A DNA stretch of 64,000 nucleotides, taken from Mucilaginibacter aquaedulcis. GTDB taxonomy: Bacteria; Bacteroidota; Bacteroidia; Sphingobacteriales; Sphingobacteriaceae. Below are positions 1 to 8,063 of this stretch, piece after piece. Numbering within the stretch: position 1 is the first letter of the stretch; each line of letters begins with the position of its first letter. The stretch spans positions 372,001 through 436,000 of the forward strand of contig NZ_JAUFPR010000001.1 of assembly GCF_030409325.1 (NCBI RefSeq), in the 5' to 3' direction. Made by a program: the position numbers and the translations under genes. The notes under the pieces are model-generated. The model was not told the origin of the DNA. It did no database searches and was given only the letters and a program-made list of their open reading frames with translations.

Positions 1-999
1 CTTTAAATTATTAATAAAAAAATTAACCAGCAAGGGAATATCAGTTGGCCGCTCGCGCAGGGCGGGCAGGTAAACGGTGATGAGGTTAATGCGGTATAGC
101 AAATCTTCGCGAAAGGTAGCCTTGCTCACCATATCGTTCAGGTTTTTGTTGGTGGCGCATACCACCCGCACATCAACCGTTTTGGTACGGCTGCTGCCAA
201 GCACTTCGTAAGTCCTGTCCTGCAGCACACGCAATAGCTTTACCTGGCTGCTGGCGTCAAGGTCGCCAATTTCATCTAAAAAGATGGTGCCTTTGTTGGC
301 CATTTCAAACCGGCCGATCCTATCAAACCGGGCATCGGTAAATGCCCCGCGCACATGGCCAAACATCTCGCTTTCAAACAGCGAGGTTGAAATACCGCCC
401 AAATTCACCTTTATAAAAGGCTTATTGCGGCGCAGGCTATTTTGGTGTATGGCTTCGGCAATAAGCTCTTTGCCGGTACCGCTCTCACCCATAATGAGGA
501 TGGATGCGTCGGTTGGGGCTACCCTGCCAATGGTTTCCAGAATGTTGAGCATTTTGGGGTCTTCCCCTATAATATGCTGAAAGTTGTAGTTTTTATCGAG
601 CTGCTTACGAGTACGGTGCTCGGTTTTTTTATCCTGCAGATCAAGCAGGGTTTTAACCGATTGCAGCAGGTATTCGTTGCTCCATGGTTTGTTGATAAAA
701 TCATTGGCACCCAGTTTCATGCCTTTTACAGCCAGCTCAATACTGCCCCAGCCGGTTATTAATATCACGGGAATGGCCTGGTTTACCTGTTTTATTTCGG
801 CAAGCAGTTCAAGCCCTTCTCGGCCCGAGGTATCTATCGAAAAATTAAGATCGAGGATGATCAGTTCAGGGTTGTTTTTACGGATGATCTTTAGCGCATC
901 AACCGGATTTTCGGCACACAGGGCATTATAACCCTCGCTTTTAAGCAGCAGCAGCAGCGAGGTTCGTACAGCCAGATCGTCATCAATTACCAATATCAT
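1..999 (-). CDS. Sigma-54-dependent response regulator (NtrC family), partial
   Basis: The frame is open from ATG at 999 through base 1, so the C-terminus lies outside the window. The 333 visible codons hold a receiver domain (acidic cluster DDD at residues 6-8, probable phosphoacceptor D50 in LIILD, K104 in NKPW). A sigma-54 AAA+ domain follows, with Walker A GESGTGKE at 171-178, the GAFTDAR sigma-54 contact loop and a Walker B-like GTIFLDEIGD. Proteins of this family activate RNA polymerase-sigma54 when phosphorylated. The Fis-type DNA-binding domain expected at the C-terminus is not visible. It starts 21 nt after the second permease on the same strand, so it probably belongs to the export operon; a partner histidine kinase may follow beyond base 1. 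Confidence 0.93.
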   Translation of the reverse strand, partial: MILVIDDDLAVRTSLLLLLKSEGYNALCAENPVDALKIIRKNNPELIILDLNFSIDTSGREGLELLAEIKQVNQAIPVILITGWGSIELAVKGMKLGANDFINKPWSNEYLLQSVKTLLDLQDKKTEHRTRKQLDKNYNFQHIIGEDPKMLNILETIGRVAPTDASILIMGESGTGKELIAEAIHQNSLRRNKPFIKVNLGGISTSLFESEMFGHVRGAFTDARFDRIGRFEMANKGTIFLDEIGDLDASSQVKLLRVLQDRTYEVLGSSRTKTVDVRVVCATNKNLNDMVSKATFREDLLYRINLITVYLPALRERPTDIPLLVNFFINNLK

Positions 1000-1020
1000 A
1001 AGAGCAGGTTAATATCGTAA

Positions 1021-2211
1021 TTATTCTTCATGTAATGCCACCGCCGGATAAATTGCCGCGGCCTGCCTGCCCGGGTACAGCGAACATAACAATACCAGCA
1101 AGTAAATGAACACAATAGCCAGCAGCATGGCCGTAATATAAATACCCGCCTGTAAATTAAATACGTTAAGCAACGGAAACTGCACGGCAAAAAACGTCCC
1201 GATAATTACCGATAAGGTGGCCAGTATCAATGATTCGGCAATGAGCTGTGCCGAAACCGAATTACCGGTAGCTCCTACTGCCCTGCGCAAGCCAATTTCG
1301 GCACGGCGGCGGTTAATATTGTACCACAATACGCCAAAAATACCCAGCGATACATTGATGATCAAAAAAGCGGCTACGATACAAAATATAGTAATGGGAA
1401 CCAAAGTGCTTTTATTGGTGCTTATCCGTTTTTTTGAAAAATGTTGTATCTCAACCGATGCATCCTTCATATAATTAGCCACGGTTTTATATAGTTTGCT
1501 TTCAAAAGCGGCATCGGCATCGGGCGATACCTTGATGATCAGTTGGCCCAGCCATCGCATAGCACCGGTATCAATACGATTGTAAAGCGCCATGCCCGAT
1601 GGCAGGTAATCGCCCTTATCTTTCATATCCTGCACAACGCCTATTATTTTTATTTTTTTGATGGATGAGTTGCTGTTATCGCTTATCAATTGCCCCACCG
1701 CACTGCCATTGCCAAATAACTGCTCTTTAAGCGAGGCGTTTATAACCACAGGGCGGTAAGTACTAACCACATCCTGCTGGTTAAACCAGCGGCCCTCTAA
1801 TAAATTCATGCTGAAGGCATCGCGGTAACCATCGCCGGTTTGGTAATAGTTAACGGGGCTGTAGCTCACGCCTTTGTAACTAAGCCCGGTTGTGTTCATA
1901 CTGCTGGTAAACGGCACATTGCCCGATGCAAAACTAAGTGCCTTTATTTGCGGCATACTTTTCAGCATAGCGGTAAGGGTGGCATAATACTGCGTTACAG
2001 AATCGGTACTCTGAAACTTCTTGGCATTTTGATAATTGATAACCCACACATTATCATAACTAAAACCCATGGGCTTTTTATAGTTGCGGTAATAATATAC
2101 CAGCGATGTAAACACAGCAAAGATGACCAGGAACGAAATAAACATTTCGGTGATCAATAAAAAGTTCTGTTTCTTTTTATTCCATATGAGTTTGAATAAA
2201 TGCTTTATCAT
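1021..2211 (-). CDS. ABC transporter permease, FtsX/MacB type (second of pair)
   Basis: This 396-residue protein has one N-terminal membrane helix (about residues 18-40), a large extracytoplasmic MacB-type domain and three C-terminal helices. The motif RRRAEIGLRRAVGATG before the last helices is the typical FtsX-family cytoplasmic segment. It follows the first permease by 24 nt and is likely to form a heterodimer with it, energised by the ATPase at 3494-4159. Such MacB-like pairs work as mechanotransducers that push substrates or lipoproteins through a TolC-type channel rather than transporting across the inner membrane. The substrate cannot be read from the sequence. Confidence 0.9.
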   Translation of the reverse strand: MIKHLFKLIWNKKKQNFLLITEMFISFLVIFAVFTSLVYYYRNYKKPMGFSYDNVWVINYQNAKKFQSTDSVTQYYATLTAMLKSMPQIKALSFASGNVPFTSSMNTTGLSYKGVSYSPVNYYQTGDGYRDAFSMNLLEGRWFNQQDVVSTYRPVVINASLKEQLFGNGSAVGQLISDNSNSSIKKIKIIGVVQDMKDKGDYLPSGMALYNRIDTGAMRWLGQLIIKVSPDADAAFESKLYKTVANYMKDASVEIQHFSKKRISTNKSTLVPITIFCIVAAFLIINVSLGIFGVLWYNINRRRAEIGLRRAVGATGNSVSAQLIAESLILATLSVIIGTFFAVQFPLLNVFNLQAGIYITAMLLAIVFIYLLVLLCSLYPGRQAAAIYPAVALHEE

Positions 2212-2235
2212 ATAACTTTTGATTAAAGGTTTAAA

Positions 2236-3471
2236 TTATTGTGCCTTTAGGGCCGTTACTACATTAAGCCTCGACATTCGCCAGGCCGGGTACACGCCCG
2301 AGAGCAGGCCAAAAAACAAACAAGCCAGTAAGCTATATAGTAATACAATAGGGTTTACAGTAAGGTCAAGATCAGCTATCAGTCCGCTCCGGTTAATAAC
2401 CTGTAAAATAATTACGGTGAGGATAATGCCAATAATGCCGCCCAATATGGTGAGTATAATATTTTCGATGATAAACTGATAAACCAACGTTTTTGATGAA
2501 GCCCCAAAGGCCTTGCGCACACCAATTTCAGATGAGCGCTCCATGATACGCGTAATGTTTACATTAACCAGGTTTACCGTAGGCAGCAGCATAAACAGCA
2601 AAACAAACAGGCTTATAAAAACAATAAAACGAACATATCCATTGTTATCAGCCTTACCAAAAAACGGACGACTGTAAGTTTCAAAATAGGTATCAGCATT
2701 GGAGTGCAGGGTATCAAATGCCTTATCGGGCAGCGGTATCCTGGCCGTCATCTGTTCGTACTCGGCACGCATTTTCTCAAGCAGTTGTTCAGAGGGAGCC
2801 AGCAACACGGCAGAATAATCGCCCTGAAAGCCTTTATCCCTGTAATCCTTTTTAGATACTGTGTAAGGCAGGTACATGTTGGCGTAAAAAACCTCTTCTA
2901 ATTCTGGTACGTTCTTGATTACACCGGTTATCCTGTAGTTTATATTGTCGGCTTCTATAAACTTACCCACAACTGTTGCGCCTTCACCAAAATATTCATT
3001 CCGGGTACGTTCAGAAATTACGGCCACCCTATCTGCCCGGTTAATTTGATCGATGGTATATGGCTTGCCCTCAATAAATTGATAATTAGCCACATCCCAC
3101 AGGTGGGCATTGGTATACCGGATGTCGATAACTACCTTTTTATTATTCACATAGGCATTTGACGAGCTATTGCTGGACACAATGGCCATTTTAACCGGTG
3201 TTTTTAAACTGCCGGCATAATGAGTTAAAAAATAAAACGATGACCCACTGCTGTTTATCCACCCTTTTTTTGAGGTATAAGTTAAACGTGTGATATATAA
3301 TGACCGGTTATTTTTATCGCCAGGGTAAACCGGGTTAGTAAGCTTTTCAATAAAAGCGGTAAGCACCATCAATACCGTAAGCGTTAAGCTGATACCAAAC
3401 AGGCTGATAAACGTAAAGAACTTACGCCTGCGCAGTACCGCTATGGCTATTTTAAAATAATTTTTGAGCAT
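2236..3471 (-). CDS. ABC transporter permease, FtsX/MacB type (first of pair)
   Basis: This 411-residue protein has the same architecture as its neighbour: an N-terminal helix (FFTFISLFGISLTLTVLMVL), a periplasmic domain of about 240 residues, and three C-terminal helices preceded by RSSEIGVRKAFGASS. The two permeases resemble each other in layout but are clearly diverged, which points to a heterodimeric transporter. It lies 22 nt downstream of the ATPase gene and is probably co-transcribed with it. Confidence 0.9.
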   Translation of the reverse strand: MLKNYFKIAIAVLRRRKFFTFISLFGISLTLTVLMVLTAFIEKLTNPVYPGDKNNRSLYITRLTYTSKKGWINSSGSSFYFLTHYAGSLKTPVKMAIVSSNSSSNAYVNNKKVVIDIRYTNAHLWDVANYQFIEGKPYTIDQINRADRVAVISERTRNEYFGEGATVVGKFIEADNINYRITGVIKNVPELEEVFYANMYLPYTVSKKDYRDKGFQGDYSAVLLAPSEQLLEKMRAEYEQMTARIPLPDKAFDTLHSNADTYFETYSRPFFGKADNNGYVRFIVFISLFVLLFMLLPTVNLVNVNITRIMERSSEIGVRKAFGASSKTLVYQFIIENIILTILGGIIGIILTVIILQVINRSGLIADLDLTVNPIVLLYSLLACLFFGLLSGVYPAWRMSRLNVVTALKAQ

Positions 3472-3493
3472 GGTTTTAAGGTTAAGCGGTTAA

Positions 3494-4159
3494 TTACTGT
3501 ACTTGCGAACCATCAAATAAACGCACCAGTCGGTGGGTTTTATGGGCCATATTTTCATCGTGTGTAACCATTACTATGGTGGTACCCTCGTTGCGGTTCA
3601 GGTTGATGAGGATATCCATGATCTCGTTACCCATGGCACTGTCCAGGTTACCGGTAGGTTCATCGGCCAGAATAATTTCGGGCCTGCCTACAATAGCCCT
3701 GGCAATGGCCACGCGCTGCCTTTGTCCGCCTGATAACTGCGTAGGGAAATGCTTGATCCGGTTTGATAGACCAACCTTTGCCAATGCCTCGGTAGCCAGC
3801 TGGCGGCGCTCTTTGGCAGTGGTATCGCGGTAAAGTAGGGGCAGCTCTACATTATCAAGCACCTGCAGATCATTAATGAGGTGATAGCTTTGAAAAATGA
3901 AACCCAGTTTTTTGTTCCTGAACTGGGCCAGCTGCTTATCAGAAAGGTGATCGGTTTTTTGATCGCTTATCCGGATATCGCCTTTTGAGGGGGCATCAAG
4001 CAGCCCCATGATATTGAGCAGCGTACTTTTACCGCAACCCGATGGCCCCATGATAGATAAAAATTCGCCTTTGGCAATATCAAGATTGATGCTGCTCAGG
4101 GCCAGCGTTTCAATAGTGTCGGTGCGGTACACTTTTTCTATGTTTTTTAATTGTATCAT
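3494..4159 (-). CDS. ABC transporter ATPase, MacB/LolD-like
   Basis: The protein energises the two FtsX-type permeases downstream. It has Walker A GPSGCGKST, signature LSGGQRQRVAIARA, Walker B IILADEP and switch histidine in MVTHDE, all in canonical order. The reading frame is open to an ATG at 4222, but those extra 21 codons (residues such as NHSQLITDNSQLTTH) are encoded by a low-complexity intergenic repeat. The ATG at 4159 starts directly at the conserved MIQLKNIEKVYRT, so I chose it, giving 221 residues, the normal length for this family. Confidence 0.93.
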   Translation of the reverse strand: MIQLKNIEKVYRTDTIETLALSSINLDIAKGEFLSIMGPSGCGKSTLLNIMGLLDAPSKGDIRISDQKTDHLSDKQLAQFRNKKLGFIFQSYHLINDLQVLDNVELPLLYRDTTAKERRQLATEALAKVGLSNRIKHFPTQLSGGQRQRVAIARAIVGRPEIILADEPTGNLDSAMGNEIMDILINLNRNEGTTIVMVTHDENMAHKTHRLVRLFDGSQVQ

Positions 4160-4161
4160 TT

Positions 4162-4220
4162 TGTGAGTGGTTAGTTGTGAGTTATCAGTAATAAGCTGTG
4201 AATGATTTAGTTGATTATCC
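4162..4220. repeat. Low-complexity GTGAGTTA-type repeat at the 5' side of the ATPase gene
   Basis: The stretch carries repeated variants of GTGAGTGG, GTTAGTTGTGAG and AGCTGTGAATG. It resembles one arm of the imperfect palindromic arrays at 19541, 20249, 23613 and 63291. It lies between the TolC-like gene and the likely ATPase start and makes the ATPase frame look longer than it is. Confidence 0.5.
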
Positions 4221-4254
4221 ATGTATTTTAAATTTTTTACTATTGAATTTTGAC

Positions 4255-5712
4255 TTATTTATATGCTATTTTCTGGTTGTTTTCAAAATCATATAATGAC
4301 AGGTAGCGCAGCTGGTAATAGGCGCTCCAGAAATCGCGGAGCGAGGTAATGTAGTCGCGCTTGGCCGCGTCATTTTCGCGGAAGGCAATGCCCAGATCGG
4401 TAATATTCAGATTGCCCAGTACGTAGCGTTCGCGGGCTATCTTGTACTTTTCTGAGGCGATGCTATCAGCCTGGGCCGTGTACACCAGTTGTTCTTTCAT
4501 CAAATTAAATAGCGATACCTGGGTCACTATTCCCTGCTTAAAGTTTTGCTTATCCTGCTCAACCGTATACTCCATTAGCTGCAGGTTGGCTTGCGCCGTT
4601 TTGGTGATTGACTTTGACCTGCCCCAATCCAATATAGGCACCGATAGGGTAAGCTGTAATATTTGCTGATTTTGCGGATTATTATAGATCCCCGGGATAC
4701 TGCTTGCCGTATTTGAAAAACCCAGGTTGGCATTAAGTGTAGCTTTTAAGCCTGTTTCGCCTTTGGCTTTGGCCACATCCCTTTTGGCCTCGGCAATGCG
4801 CCTTAAAAAACCAATGGCATCCGAACGATTAGCATAAGCCTCGGCTAAAACCCTGTCTGATGTAACCTGCATGCGGCTGATGTTTTCGGGCGCTATCAAT
4901 ACTATCTTACTATCATCCTCCTGCCCGGTGTAGCTGCGCAGGTTAAGGGTGGCAATTTCAATACTGCGTTTGGCTGTACCCACATCCTTTTTGGCGGTAA
5001 TCAACTCCAATTGTAATTGCAGTATCTCGTTCTTTGTTATTTTTCCTAATTCAAACTTGGTATTGGCTATGGCCATTATTTTTTGGGTGTTGGCGTAATT
5101 GGTTTCGGCAATGTGCAAGTTAACCTGCGCCAGCAACAGATCAAAAAAATACCCCTCAACCGTAACCGCGATATTTTCCTGCGCCTCAATATAAGCCTGC
5201 TTGCTCTCGTTGTATTTTAATGGTTCAATCTTTTTATCCCATTTAAGCTGGTTAAACTGAAAAAGCGGCTGCGTATAGGCTATACTGTACGGAACGCCAT
5301 TGTATAAAGCGTTATGCCTGTCGAAATCGGTAAAGCGCTGCAACTGAGTGCGACCGTAAATGGTACCGCCGGTGGCAGTAATGCTCTGGCTAAAATCAAG
5401 CTGCAAAGCCGAATTATCATTATGAATTGGCTGAAACAATATAGTACCATCGGGCTGAAACACCTGCGAAAAAGTTTTTTGATAATCAGGCAATGTACCG
5501 GTCAATGCCAGCTGTGGTTGATAATTTGACTGATAACTACGGAACACCCAATATTTGGTTTCGCGTATGGTAGCGGCCTGCTTGGCTGCTATGGAGTTGG
5601 CCTTGGCCATTTCAACCACCTGTTGCAGGGTTAGCCGCAGGGTATCTGGCTTGCCCTGGCTAAAGGCCCTGCAGCTTACGGTTAATAACAATATGATGTA
5701 TAAAAATTTCAT
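4255..5712 (-). CDS. TolC-family outer-membrane efflux protein
   Basis: This protein of about 485 residues starts with a signal peptide (MKFLYIILLLTVSCRAFSQ). Two related helical halves follow, as in outer-membrane efflux proteins, with typical phrases such as LQQVVEMAKANS near the N-terminus and LTLSVPILDWGRSK in the second half. The ATG at 5712 puts the signal peptide at the N-terminus; the frame extends 11 codons further upstream to 5745 (residues MDRRPYILKQG), an unlikely start. It should form the trimeric outer-membrane channel for the adjacent membrane-fusion protein and ABC transporter. Confidence 0.9.
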   Translation of the reverse strand: MKFLYIILLLTVSCRAFSQGKPDTLRLTLQQVVEMAKANSIAAKQAATIRETKYWVFRSYQSNYQPQLALTGTLPDYQKTFSQVFQPDGTILFQPIHNDNSALQLDFSQSITATGGTIYGRTQLQRFTDFDRHNALYNGVPYSIAYTQPLFQFNQLKWDKKIEPLKYNESKQAYIEAQENIAVTVEGYFFDLLLAQVNLHIAETNYANTQKIMAIANTKFELGKITKNEILQLQLELITAKKDVGTAKRSIEIATLNLRSYTGQEDDSKIVLIAPENISRMQVTSDRVLAEAYANRSDAIGFLRRIAEAKRDVAKAKGETGLKATLNANLGFSNTASSIPGIYNNPQNQQILQLTLSVPILDWGRSKSITKTAQANLQLMEYTVEQDKQNFKQGIVTQVSLFNLMKEQLVYTAQADSIASEKYKIARERYVLGNLNITDLGIAFRENDAAKRDYITSLRDFWSAYYQLRYLSLYDFENNQKIAYK

Positions 5713-5816
5713 TCCCTGTTTTAATATATATGGTCTGCGATCCACTCAACCCTCCCGCCCTATGGCAGGAGGATTAACGCTATGAAGAAACTCCCTTCCC
5801 ACGGGGAGCCGAGTGG

Positions 5817-7064
5817 TTATTGATTAATGGTTATTTCTTTACTGTTTTTAAATTCGCTCATGTCTGATGTGATCACCACATCGTTGGGTTTTACACCATC
5901 CTTGATCTCGGCATAATCAAAATTGCTGAGGCCAAGGTGTACCGTGCGGCGTTCGGCCTTACCGCCATTCACTACAAAAATATCCTGTACCGCGGGGCCC
6001 TTAAACGCAGGACCGTTGGTTACCCGCATTATCTTATTATGCGTGGCCGTCACCAAAAAAACATCAACCTTCATATTGGGGCGCAGCAACTTGTTCGACC
6101 GGTCATCGAGCTGTATATCGAAAGAAATAATACTGTTTTGGATGGATGGCGAAACGTTGGTTACGTGCCCGCGCAGCTGGTTGTCATTAATGCGGATAAT
6201 TACCGGGATACCCGCATGCAGTTCATCGGCCTGGTTATCGGCCATGCTGCCCTGTACCTTAAAACTACCCAGATCGGCAATGCGGGCCAGGGTTTCGCCT
6301 TCATGTATGTTGGCACCAATGTTTTTGTTTACATAAGTGATAACACCTTTGCGTGTAGCAGTAACATCGGCCAGGTTCAATTTGCGTTGCAACGCGTTAA
6401 GATCATTTTGCTGGATGGCCGCGGCAATCTCGGCCTCCTTGATCTCGATTTGCATGGTTTTCTGCTTGTTTTTGATCTCGTTCTCCAGTTGTTTTTTCTC
6501 TAACTGGGCCACTTTCAGGTTAAGCTCGGCCTGTTCAATATCCTCGCGGGTTGCACCTCCGGCTTTGTAAAGGCGCTTGGCATTTTCAACCGCGTCAGTA
6601 AAATCGCTGATACGGAGTTGTTTAATGGCGTTGTTTGATTGTATATCGTAAAAGCTTTTGCCCAAGTCAAGCTTTAGCTTGCTGATGTCGTTACGTTTTG
6701 ATTCGAGCTGAAATTTTTGCTTGTCGTATTCGGTTTGAGTGGCCGATTTATCAAGGGTAAGGATGGATTGCCCCGCGTTCACTTTATTGCCCGCATCCAT
6801 CAGCGCGTTTTTGATAGAGGCATTGATGGGACTGGTCACAATCTCTTCAAACTCGGGCAAAACTTCGCCGGTGGCATTGATGGTATTTTCGATGTTGCCG
6901 ATCTCCACACGGCCTGTGGTAATTTCCGATGCATTTACCGACGACTTGATGAAACTCCGCAAAACCCATATAGTCAGCACCAGCCCGGTTAGGGCGGCCA
7001 GCACTACCCATACTGCCTTTTTCCGTTTTTGCGATGCAACCTCAAGCGTTATTTCCTTATCCAT
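5817..7064 (-). CDS. HlyD/MacA-type membrane-fusion protein
   Basis: This 415-residue periplasmic adaptor has an N-terminal membrane anchor (about residues 17-36, VWVVLAALTGLVLTIWVLRS). A lipoyl-like domain is split by a long coiled-coil hairpin rich in K, E, Q and L (about 115-225). The second lipoyl half and beta-barrel follow (VTATRKGVITYVNKNIGANIHEGE and onwards). It is the first gene of the operon on the minus strand and should link the FtsX-type permeases to the TolC-like channel. Confidence 0.9.
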   Translation of the reverse strand: MDKEITLEVASQKRKKAVWVVLAALTGLVLTIWVLRSFIKSSVNASEITTGRVEIGNIENTINATGEVLPEFEEIVTSPINASIKNALMDAGNKVNAGQSILTLDKSATQTEYDKQKFQLESKRNDISKLKLDLGKSFYDIQSNNAIKQLRISDFTDAVENAKRLYKAGGATREDIEQAELNLKVAQLEKKQLENEIKNKQKTMQIEIKEAEIAAAIQQNDLNALQRKLNLADVTATRKGVITYVNKNIGANIHEGETLARIADLGSFKVQGSMADNQADELHAGIPVIIRINDNQLRGHVTNVSPSIQNSIISFDIQLDDRSNKLLRPNMKVDVFLVTATHNKIMRVTNGPAFKGPAVQDIFVVNGGKAERRTVHLGLSNFDYAEIKDGVKPNDVVITSDMSEFKNSKEITINQ

Positions 7065-7238
7065 TGTTATTCTTTTTTGGATAAGGGTTTCGCAAGAGCT
7101 ATACCAATATTAACTTATTAATAATCAATAAATTAACGTTTTTAAATTTAAAAAAAGTGATCGATTCCGGACATTTTTGATGATAATGGACATGTTGGAG
7201 GGGAATGTCGAGAAGGCAGGAAATCTCATAAAAAGCTT

Positions 7239-7356
7239 GTCATTTCGATAGAGCATGAGTGGATGTGAGCGTTGTGCGAAAGAGAAATCTTATACAACCT
7301 GCAAATTCGCAGCACAAATCGTATAAGATTTCTCGTCGTTCCTACTCGAAATGACA
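7239..7356. repeat. Palindromic intergenic repeat, TGTCATTTCGA family, copy 1
   Basis: Outer arms TGTCATTTCGA (7239) and TCGAAATGACA (ending 7356) enclose inner arms AGAGAAATCTTATAC (7281) and GTATAAGATTTCTC (7321). A related element with the same inner arms lies at 17219-17302. No coding potential is convincing here. Confidence 0.8.
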
Positions 7357-7386
7357 AATTTTTCATGTTTCGCTGCCGCGGACTTT

Positions 7387-7444
7387 GAGCTGAATGTAAG
7401 TTGGAGTTCACCACATGATAGCCACCAGATACGTTTAGCTAATA
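7387..7444. repeat. Diverged repeat shared with 17135-17199
   Basis: The order of short matches GAGCTGAATGTAAG, then CCA..AGATACG, then GCTAAT is the same as in the stretch at 17135-17199. The two look like decayed copies of one element. In both places the copy lies next to a TGTCATTTCGA-family palindrome. Confidence 0.5.
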
Positions 7445-7482
7445 GTGCAGTAACGGAACATCATTGCAAGAAGGAATTTATA

Positions 7483-7624
7483 TTGTCATTGCGAGGAGGA
7501 ACGACGAAGCAAGAGCCTCACCCAACCCTCTCCAAAGGAGAGGGCTTTAAAAATATTTTGAAGTCTCCCCCTTTGGGGGAGATTTAGAGGAGGCTTATTG
7601 CCACGCTGCGCTCGCAATGACAAT
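7483..7624. repeat. Nested palindromic repeat, TTGTCATTGCGAG family, copy 1
   Basis: Outer arms TTGTCATTGCGAG (7483) and CTCGCAATGACAA enclose two further hairpins: CCCTCTCCAAAGGAGAGGG, and CTCCCCCTTTGGGGGAG. A second element with the same outer arms lies at 38952-39044 with a different interior. Confidence 0.8.
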
Positions 7625-7640
7625 TGAAAACACTTTATAA

Positions 7641-8000
7641 TCAATTATCCTTTAAATGCTTTTTGATTTTGCCCAGGAGGTCATCTATCTCGAATGGTTT
7701 GGCTAAGAAATCATCGGCTCCGGCTTCGTAGGCTGAACGCTCGATGTCGCGGCTGGCTGAGATCATGATGATGGGAATGCCGCGGGTATCCTGCTTTTGT
7801 TTAAGTACGCGGCAAATATCTCGGCCGTCGAAACCCGACATCCAAATATCTAACAATAATAGGTCAGGGTACTCATTTTGCATGGCAAGTATTGTAGCAC
7901 CATTTACTGTCGACGAAACCTGGTACCCCTCAAAATCAAGAATGATCTCTACCGCGTCCACAATCCCAGGATCGTCATCTGCGATCATGATTTTTTTCAT
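7641..8000 (-). CDS. Single-domain response regulator (CheY-like receiver)
   Basis: This 119-residue protein is a receiver domain only: acidic triad DDD at residues 8-10, phosphoacceptor D51 in LLLLDIWMSG, conserved S in IIMISAS and K in LAKPF near residue 101. The start at 8000 (MKKIMIADDD) puts the first beta-strand at the N-terminus; an in-frame ATG at 8033 would add 11 atypical residues. It lies 63 nt downstream of the multi-PAS kinase on the same strand, which is its likely phosphodonor. With no output domain, it probably acts by protein contact or in a phosphorelay. Confidence 0.9.
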   Translation of the reverse strand: MKKIMIADDDPGIVDAVEIILDFEGYQVSSTVNGATILAMQNEYPDLLLLDIWMSGFDGRDICRVLKQKQDTRGIPIIMISASRDIERSAYEAGADDFLAKPFEIDDLLGKIKKHLKDN

Positions 8001-8063
8001 ATTTTCCACTTGGTCGTACACCACAAAAATCAAGCCCCTTATTAGAAAACAATCGATTTAAAT

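Noticed and set aside
284..931. Plus-strand ORFs within the response regulator
   Set aside because: They are antisense shadows of a well-supported sigma-54 regulator.
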